A stretch of DNA of 64,000 bases from the NCBI GenBank assembly GCA_001189495.1, contig CP012068.1, positions 310,001 to 374,000 on the forward strand. Reading direction: 5' to 3'. Below, one piece after another: positions 59,138 to 64,000 of the stretch (position 1 is its first letter; every line of letters begins with the position of its first letter). A model generated the notes under the pieces. It did not search any database. It had not been told where the DNA came from and was given only the letters and a program-made list of their open reading frames with translations. The stretch is from Eubacterium sulci ATCC 35585. Its GTDB lineage: Bacteria; Bacillota; Clostridia; Peptostreptococcales; Anaerovoracaceae. A program made the translations under genes and the position numbers.

Positions 59138-62100
59138 ATGAACTGGACGAAAGAGCAAAGCGAAGCGATAAATATAAGAAACAAAAACGTGCTCGTTGCG
59201 GCGGCGGCAGGCTCCGGAAAGACGGCGGTTTTAGTTGAGCGAATTCGAAAACTTGTCTGCGAGGAAAATGTTCCTGTAAGCAGTCTTCTTGTCGTTACTT
59301 TTACAAAGGCTGCTGCAGCAGAAATGAAGGAAAAGATAAGAAAGTCACTAAGCCAGGAACTCAAGGCTCTTCAGGAGGAGCAAAGAGGTCTATCAAAGAG
59401 TGGCCAAGGCGCATCAGGTTTTGATGATGAAGCAAGAGAAAAGATTAAATACATCAAAGCCCAGCTTTCAGACCTTCCACAGGCTGACATCTGCACCTTC
59501 CATGCTTTTGCCCTAACGGTTATAAGAAGATTCTTCTATTTAATAGATATTGAGCCAGGTCTTGCAATTTGTGATGAGGTTAGTGCGACACTGATCCAGC
59601 AGGATATGATGGATGAACTTATCGATGATGAATTTGAAAATTTTCAGGATGATTTCAAGGTTCTTATGGATGCGCAAAGCAGTGATAGGAATCCTAACAA
59701 GGTAAGAGATTTAATCTTTAAGCTATATACCCATCTCATGGCTATGCCTTATCCAAAGGCATGGATGGATGGAGTTTTAGAAAACCTAAGCCTTTCGGAT
59801 GCAGAATTCGAAAACAGCGTGCTTGCTAGAGAATACCTAGACTACATCTCTGAGTCCCTAGAAAATGCATATACATGCCTTGATTCTGCTGTAGAAAACC
59901 TGAAGGCTGAAGGCCTTGAGCGCATGGCGACTTTGATAGAAGATGCAGAGCTTGCAAAGGTTAGAAGCGCAAGAGAAAAACTAGCAGAACTTAAGGCCGA
60001 AGCTACACCTCTTAGCATTATTATAGAGGAACTTGCTCCTTGCATAGCCCTTGATAATGCTCAGCTAAGGGCGAAAAAGGACGAAAAGGATGCCTACGAC
60101 CCAATTAAGGGAATGATTAAGGATTTGCGTGAGTCTGCAAAGGCGGAGATAAAGGAACTTCAGTCTGAGCTTTTAGATATAAGCCTTAAAGACAAAATCG
60201 CTGATATTAACGCGACAAAAGGATGCGTAAAGACGCTATTTAGACTGGTTCAGGATTTTGATAGAAGATATAGTGAGGCAAAGGCTGCAAAGAGATATAT
60301 AGATTTTAACGACATAGAGCATAAGTGCCTTGCGGTTTTAGAGCACGAGGAAGCGAGAAAGTTCTTTAGAGACAAGTTCGCTCATATTTTCATTGATGAA
60401 TATCAGGATACTAACTTCATCCAAGAGGAAATCATAGGGAAGATAAGAAGAGAGAGTAATGTCTTCATGGTTGGTGATGTCAAGCAGAGCATATACAGCT
60501 TCAGACTGGCTGAACCACAGATTTTCGAGGACAAGTACCAAAGCTATAGCGAGGGTAAATCCGAGCAATCAAAGGTGGTTGACCTAAATAAAAACTACCG
60601 AAGCAAGGAGGAAATCCTAAACTATGTAAATCAGATTTTCGAGCCTATTATGAGGGGCTACGACGATAGAGCCGCACTTCACAAGGGGCTTGATTATGAC
60701 GGAGAGCTTAAATATAAGCCGGAGCTTCACGTTCTTGCCATGGATCTTGCAGAGCAGGAGGATGAATCTGATAAGGCTATCCAAAGGCTAAAGAAGTCGG
60801 AGGTTGAGGCCAGGTACATAGCTGAACTAATCAAAAAAAGCATTGGAACTCCGTTCTTTGATAGCAAGCAGGGCAAGGTTAGAGAACTTAAAAAATCAGA
60901 TATAGTTATTTTGATGAGAGGCGTTAAAAGTCGTGGAGGCACTCTAAGAGATATTTTGCAGTCTGAGGGGGTTGACAGCTTTATCAATGATAGCGAGGGA
61001 TATTTTGATACTATAGAAATCAATGTATTCATGAGTCTGCTCTCTGTTATAGACAATATGCAGCAGGATGTTGCTCTGATAAATATTCTTCACAGTGAAA
61101 TCTTTGGGCTTTCAGCAGAGGAGCTTGCGAGAATAAGAGCTGATTACAGAAAGGGATCTTTCTATGAATCGCTTAAGAGCTTTGCTGAGTGTGAAGAAAG
61201 CGAACCGGCTTACTTAAGAGATAGAAGTTTTGAAATTTTGGAAACTCTGCGCAGCTGGAGACTTCGTGCGCGCATAATGAACCTGCCGGAGTTTATCTGG
61301 GAACTCATGATAGATAGCGGATACTATTTGATAATGGGAACGCAGCCTGCAGGAACACAAAAGCAAGCGAATTTGAGAGCTTTGGTCGAGTATGCTGATA
61401 AATTCTCAGATGACAAGCAATCTAGCCTATACGGCTTTGTTAGATATGTAGATTCTCTTAAAAAGCGAGATGTTAAGCTTTCCGAGGTAAAAATGCTCGG
61501 AGAGGCTGACGATGTAGTTAAGATTATGACCATACACAAAAGTAAGGGTCTTGAATTTCCGATGGTCATAGTTGCGGGCATGAATGGAAGGCTTCAGTAT
61601 TCAAATCAGGAAGACCTCATGATTCACAAGGATATTGGTGTGGGGCTTACTCTAAAGAGCCTAGAGGGGCACTGGAAGAAGACGACGCTTGTGCAGAAGC
61701 TCATAGGAAGAAAGATTAGGCAAAAGGAAAGGGATGAGGAGGAAAGAATACTTTACGTTGCGCTAACAAGAGCCCGTGACATCCTCTATTTAGTCGGAAC
61801 TGTCGATAAAGAAAGTGCTTATGAGAGCAAGAGTGCTAGCAAGGTTAAGAAGGCCGGAAGTTACCTAGACATGGTTGCTCCTTATGTAGATGCCAAAATT
61901 GTAGTGCCTAATATAAATCATGCAGAGGCTGAGAGAAAGAAAAGTCTTTCGTGGAATGACGCGCTTGATACAAGCGATATCTCTGAAGACGAAAGAAAGA
62001 GTATAGAAGCTAGACTAGCTTACAAATATCCGCATAGGCTTGCCACAGATTTGAAATCAAAGTACTCCGTTTCTGAAATCAACAAGGGTGGCGAATTAGA

Positions 62101-62719
62101 AATTAGTTCAAAAGCTACATATAATATAGGAAAGCTTCAGAACGAACTTAAGGAGCTTAGCAAAGGTTTGGAAGAGTCTCCAAAACCTAAGGGTAAGGTC
62201 TCGGCTGCAAAGCTAGGAACCATATACCATAAGATAATGGAGGTTATAGATTTTAATATAGCTAAAACCGAGGGCTATATATATGTAGAAAAAATCGCAA
62301 ATGAATGTGTGGAAAAGCATTTCTTCACTGCAGAGGAACTTGCGCAGATAGATCTAAACAAAATATGTGCTTTCTTTGATACTGAAATAGGCACAAGGGC
62401 AGCTGAAGCATCAAAGAGGGGCGAGCTATTTAAGGAAAAGCCTTTCACGCTCAAAATGTTATATAGAGGAAGCGATATTCTCGTGCAGGGTATTATCGAC
62501 TGCTACTTTAGGGAGCCAGGCAAGACGGTTTTGATAGACTATAAGAGCAGCTATGTATCTGAAATAGCTCTTGCAGAAAATGAGGAGCGCATAGCAGAAC
62601 AATATAGAAAACAGGTGGATATATATGCCGATGCATTATCAAAATCGGGCGAATCTGGTTCATGTGAAGCTTATATATACCTACTATCTAGCGGTCACTT
62701 CATTAAAATGAATGATTGA
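59138..62719 (+). CDS. addA: ATP-dependent helicase/nuclease subunit A
   Basis: AddA (1193 residues) is the helicase-nuclease half of AddAB, which resects double-strand breaks up to Chi and loads RecA. UvrD-type helicase motifs: VLVAAAAGSGKTAVL (Walker A, about 18-32), FIDEYQDTNFIQ (motif II), VGDVKQSIYSFR (III), TIHKSKGLEFPMVIVAG (V) and LYVALTRARDILYL (VI). The RecB-type nuclease domain is at the C-terminus with ILVQGIIDCYF and VLIDYKSS, and EQYRKQVDIYADAL. The frame opens at 59024; ATG 59138 has TAGGAG 7 bases upstream. The partner addB, usually next to addA, is not in the window. Confidence 0.95.
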   Translation: MNWTKEQSEAINIRNKNVLVAAAAGSGKTAVLVERIRKLVCEENVPVSSLLVVTFTKAAAAEMKEKIRKSLSQELKALQEEQRGLSKSGQGASGFDDEAREKIKYIKAQLSDLPQADICTFHAFALTVIRRFFYLIDIEPGLAICDEVSATLIQQDMMDELIDDEFENFQDDFKVLMDAQSSDRNPNKVRDLIFKLYTHLMAMPYPKAWMDGVLENLSLSDAEFENSVLAREYLDYISESLENAYTCLDSAVENLKAEGLERMATLIEDAELAKVRSAREKLAELKAEATPLSIIIEELAPCIALDNAQLRAKKDEKDAYDPIKGMIKDLRESAKAEIKELQSELLDISLKDKIADINATKGCVKTLFRLVQDFDRRYSEAKAAKRYIDFNDIEHKCLAVLEHEEARKFFRDKFAHIFIDEYQDTNFIQEEIIGKIRRESNVFMVGDVKQSIYSFRLAEPQIFEDKYQSYSEGKSEQSKVVDLNKNYRSKEEILNYVNQIFEPIMRGYDDRAALHKGLDYDGELKYKPELHVLAMDLAEQEDESDKAIQRLKKSEVEARYIAELIKKSIGTPFFDSKQGKVRELKKSDIVILMRGVKSRGGTLRDILQSEGVDSFINDSEGYFDTIEINVFMSLLSVIDNMQQDVALINILHSEIFGLSAEELARIRADYRKGSFYESLKSFAECEESEPAYLRDRSFEILETLRSWRLRARIMNLPEFIWELMIDSGYYLIMGTQPAGTQKQANLRALVEYADKFSDDKQSSLYGFVRYVDSLKKRDVKLSEVKMLGEADDVVKIMTIHKSKGLEFPMVIVAGMNGRLQYSNQEDLMIHKDIGVGLTLKSLEGHWKKTTLVQKLIGRKIRQKERDEEERILYVALTRARDILYLVGTVDKESAYESKSASKVKKAGSYLDMVAPYVDAKIVVPNINHAEAERKKSLSWNDALDTSDISEDERKSIEARLAYKYPHRLATDLKSKYSVSEINKGGELEISSKATYNIGKLQNELKELSKGLEESPKPKGKVSAAKLGTIYHKIMEVIDFNIAKTEGYIYVEKIANECVEKHFFTAEELAQIDLNKICAFFDTEIGTRAAEASKRGELFKEKPFTLKMLYRGSDILVQGIIDCYFREPGKTVLIDYKSSYVSEIALAENEERIAEQYRKQVDIYADALSKSGESGSCEAYIYLLSSGHFIKMND

Positions 62720-62995
62720 ACAACTATATATATGAGCAAAGCTAATTCTTAAGCTAATTCTTAACCCATTTCTTAAGAAAAGCAAAGAATTTACCATAAA
62801 ATGACCATACAATTGCATAAAATGTATAGAAAATGCATATAAAAAGGCGAATATACAATATAAAAGCATAAAAATACACAACACAAACCTATTTTCTTAA
62901 GAAAAATTAAGAAAACTTAAGAATATAAAATGTTGAAATATCAACATCATCTCGAAAAGCTTAAGTGATAGTCTTGTGAAAGTTTCAAAAAAGGG
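62720..62995. other. Spacer with a cluster of CTTAAG palindromes
   Basis: GCTAATTCTTAA occurs twice in tandem (62741-62764), then TTTCTTAAGAAA (62769-62780), TTTTCTTAAGAAAA (62892-62905), and further TTAAG or CTTAAG copies near 62908, 62916 and 62960. The rest is AT-rich without ORFs. They may be binding sites for a regulator of the downstream cell-wall gene. No terminator for addA with a good T-run was found here. Confidence 0.55.
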
Positions 62996-63024
62996 TTGAC
63001 GAAGTGATGTATATAATCTAATAT
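62996..63024 (+). promoter_or_regulatory. Promoter of the LysM-G5 gene
   Basis: TTGACG (62996-63001), 17-base spacer, TAATAT (63019-63024). Transcription starts near 63031, leaving a leader of about 140 nt. Confidence 0.65.
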
Positions 63025-63029
63025 ACGTA

Positions 63030-63169
63030 TTGTGGTTAAGAAATACACATAAACAAACTAAACCACAAGAGTTCATGATTCATCTAAGATGGATTAACTC
63101 ACGGGAATACTTCGGTCCCTTGACCGAGTGCTGATAGATTAATCAGTACGGAAAGGAACAGTACAACAC
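63030..63169 (+). promoter_or_regulatory. Structured leader RNA of unidentified type
   Basis: Three helices are visible: TTGTGGTT/AACCACAA (63030-63037 with 63061-63068), a long hairpin starting GAGTT/AACTC (63069-63100, with GATTCATC/GATGGATT inside), and GTGCTGAT/ATCAGTAC (63128-63149). CGGTC/GACCG (63113-63126) is an alternative to the last. AAAGGA follows before ATG 63170. The density of pairing suggests a regulatory RNA. The ydaO c-di-AMP switch, usual before such genes, was considered but its conserved sequences were not found. Confidence 0.5.
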
Positions 63170-64000
63170 ATGAGTATCATCAAGGAAATTAAATCAAGAA
63201 AGGATTCAGTGCTGATATTAGCTTTGATAGTAACCTTAGTTCTATCAACTACGATTATTTCGTCGGCAATGACCGCTAGCAGCAATACAGTAGATTACTG
63301 GCAGCTAAAGCTCGGCAAGAAGACTGTAGCAGTTTTCGATAACGAGTCAGACGCTAAGAATGTAATCGAGCAGGTTAAGGCAAAGTATGTTGCTAAGGGT
63401 GCTAATGTTGAGGCAGTTGAAATTGATCCGGCTTTGACAGTTGATCAGATCACAGTAAAGGCGTCAGATGAACAGCCAAAGGTGGAAAAAGACACAAAGA
63501 AGCTTGTTGATAAGCTACTAGGTGACGAAAAAGCTAGCAAAACATACACAGTTCAGGATGGCGACACGCTATGGGATATAGCAGCAGCTTTCGGAACAGA
63601 TGTAGATACTATATTGGCAGCTAATCCTAATGTAAGTCTAGAAAGCCTAATGCCAGGAGACGTAATCAAGTTCTCAAGCAAGAGCTCACTTCTAACTGTA
63701 ACAGTTAAGGAGAAGGTTACATCTGAGAGAGCAGTAGAGTTCGACACAGTATACGAAGATACTGATGCACTTTACGAAGGTGAAGAAGAAGTAAAGACTG
63801 AAGGTGTTCAGGGAACAGAAAAGGTTACAGAAGTTGTAACAAAGTCTAATGGAGCAGTAGTTTCAACTAAGGTTCTATCAGCTAAGACTGTTAAGGCTCC
63901 TGAGAGTGCAGTGGTTCTAAGAGGAACTAAGGCTAAGGAAACACCAGCAGCTCAGAGTTCAAACTCAAGTTCAAACTCAAGCTCAAACTCAAGCAGATCT
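63170..64000 (+). CDS. LysM and G5 domain cell-wall protein (3' end outside window)
   Basis: The first 277 residues of an exported protein. It has an N-terminal hydrophobic segment (about 13-33) acting as signal or anchor, a short domain at about 45-115, a LysM domain (about 124-168, YTVQDGDTLWDIAAAFGTDV...MPGDVIKF) that binds peptidoglycan, and a G5 domain (about 172-250, LLTVTVKEKVTSERAVEFDTVYEDTDALYEGEEEV). A Ser/Asn-rich linker then begins and the window ends. Relatives with this order often end in a 3D or NlpC/P60 hydrolase domain, but that part is not visible. AAAGGA precedes the ATG. The upstream leader is highly structured and probably regulatory. Confidence 0.88.
   Translation, partial: MSIIKEIKSRKDSVLILALIVTLVLSTTIISSAMTASSNTVDYWQLKLGKKTVAVFDNESDAKNVIEQVKAKYVAKGANVEAVEIDPALTVDQITVKASDEQPKVEKDTKKLVDKLLGDEKASKTYTVQDGDTLWDIAAAFGTDVDTILAANPNVSLESLMPGDVIKFSSKSSLLTVTVKEKVTSERAVEFDTVYEDTDALYEGEEEVKTEGVQGTEKVTEVVTKSNGAVVSTKVLSAKTVKAPESAVVLRGTKAKETPAAQSSNSSSNSSSNSSRS

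Noticed and set aside
63060-63169. ydaO-type c-di-AMP riboswitch
   Set aside because: The gene context fits, but the conserved blocks of that class were not found in the leader.
1-64000. CRISPR array, tRNA or rRNA genes, insertion sequences
   Set aside because: No regularly spaced repeats, cloverleaf-type genes, transposase ORFs or terminal inverted repeats were seen.

Overview
The window looks like a chromosome segment of an anaerobic, low-GC, Gram-positive Clostridia-type bacterium. Peptostreptococcales or an oral/gut Eubacterium-like lineage is my inference. The evidence is the scr-dnaX-ybaB-recR order, ECF transporters, three CWB2 cell-wall-binding repeats of the Clostridioides surface-protein type, sdpRI, FemAB enzymes, a flavodiiron O2/NO reductase, heavy use of AGA (Arg) and CTA/CTT (Leu) codons, and consensus sigma-A promoters (TTGACA-17-TATAAT). 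Most genes are on the + strand. I found no tRNA, rRNA, CRISPR array, insertion sequence or prophage.

Layout. 1-3.2 kb: tail of a PurM/HypE-like gene, a short SRP RNA with its own promoter, then dnaX-ybaB-recR. 3.3-6.4 kb: two tandem NSS-family Na+ symporters. 6.4-8.2 kb: an sdpR-sdpI-sdpI immunity operon with two perfect palindromic operators. 8.2-17.1 kb: a pyrimidine operon (pyrC-carB-pyrK-pyrD-pyrF-pyrE-pyrB) behind a PyrR-type attenuator; carA is absent, and PyrB carries the zinc domain of PyrI fused to its C-terminus. 17.2-24.7 kb: a small basic ORF, two FemAB-type transferases and an M20 amidohydrolase on the - strand, then a + strand group handling D-amino acids or peptides (DppA-like M55, DmpA-like P1, Asp/Glu racemase, Dtd).

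24.7-41.1 kb is the most interesting region. It encodes an ECF transporter (EcfT, fused EcfAA, S-component), two membrane-anchored DUF4430 (transcobalamin C-terminal-like) proteins, a lipoprotein with an alpha/alpha-barrel like the N-terminal domain of intrinsic factor, and a MoxR-DUF58-transglutaminase-like module. A cobalamin riboswitch with terminator then controls a 1481-residue cell-wall protein carrying two more DUF4430-like domains and CWB2 anchors. Together they look like a Gram-positive surface system that captures corrinoids and passes them to an ECF importer, built from the same two folds as animal B12 carriers.

41.1-44.8 kb: a preQ1-I riboswitch, queT, a VanX-like dipeptidase, mtnA, scpA and scpB. 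44.8-48.9 kb: a Crp/Fnr regulator divergent from an acyl-CoA dehydrogenase-EtfA-rubredoxin fusion and its flavodiiron partner, a likely route from acyl-CoA to O2. 48.9-52.2 kb: an exported nuclease with an apparently leaderless promoter, proB, proA and ybjQ. 52.3-56.5 kb: glutaredoxin-like protein, purC, a Usp-like protein, an HI0933-type flavoprotein gene with a striking GC-rich run of hairpins inside it, a lipoprotein and a foreign-looking ORF. 56.5-64 kb: AT-rich gap, small membrane protein, gpmI (-), addA, a CTTAAG-rich spacer, a structured leader and the start of a LysM-G5 cell-wall protein that runs off the window.
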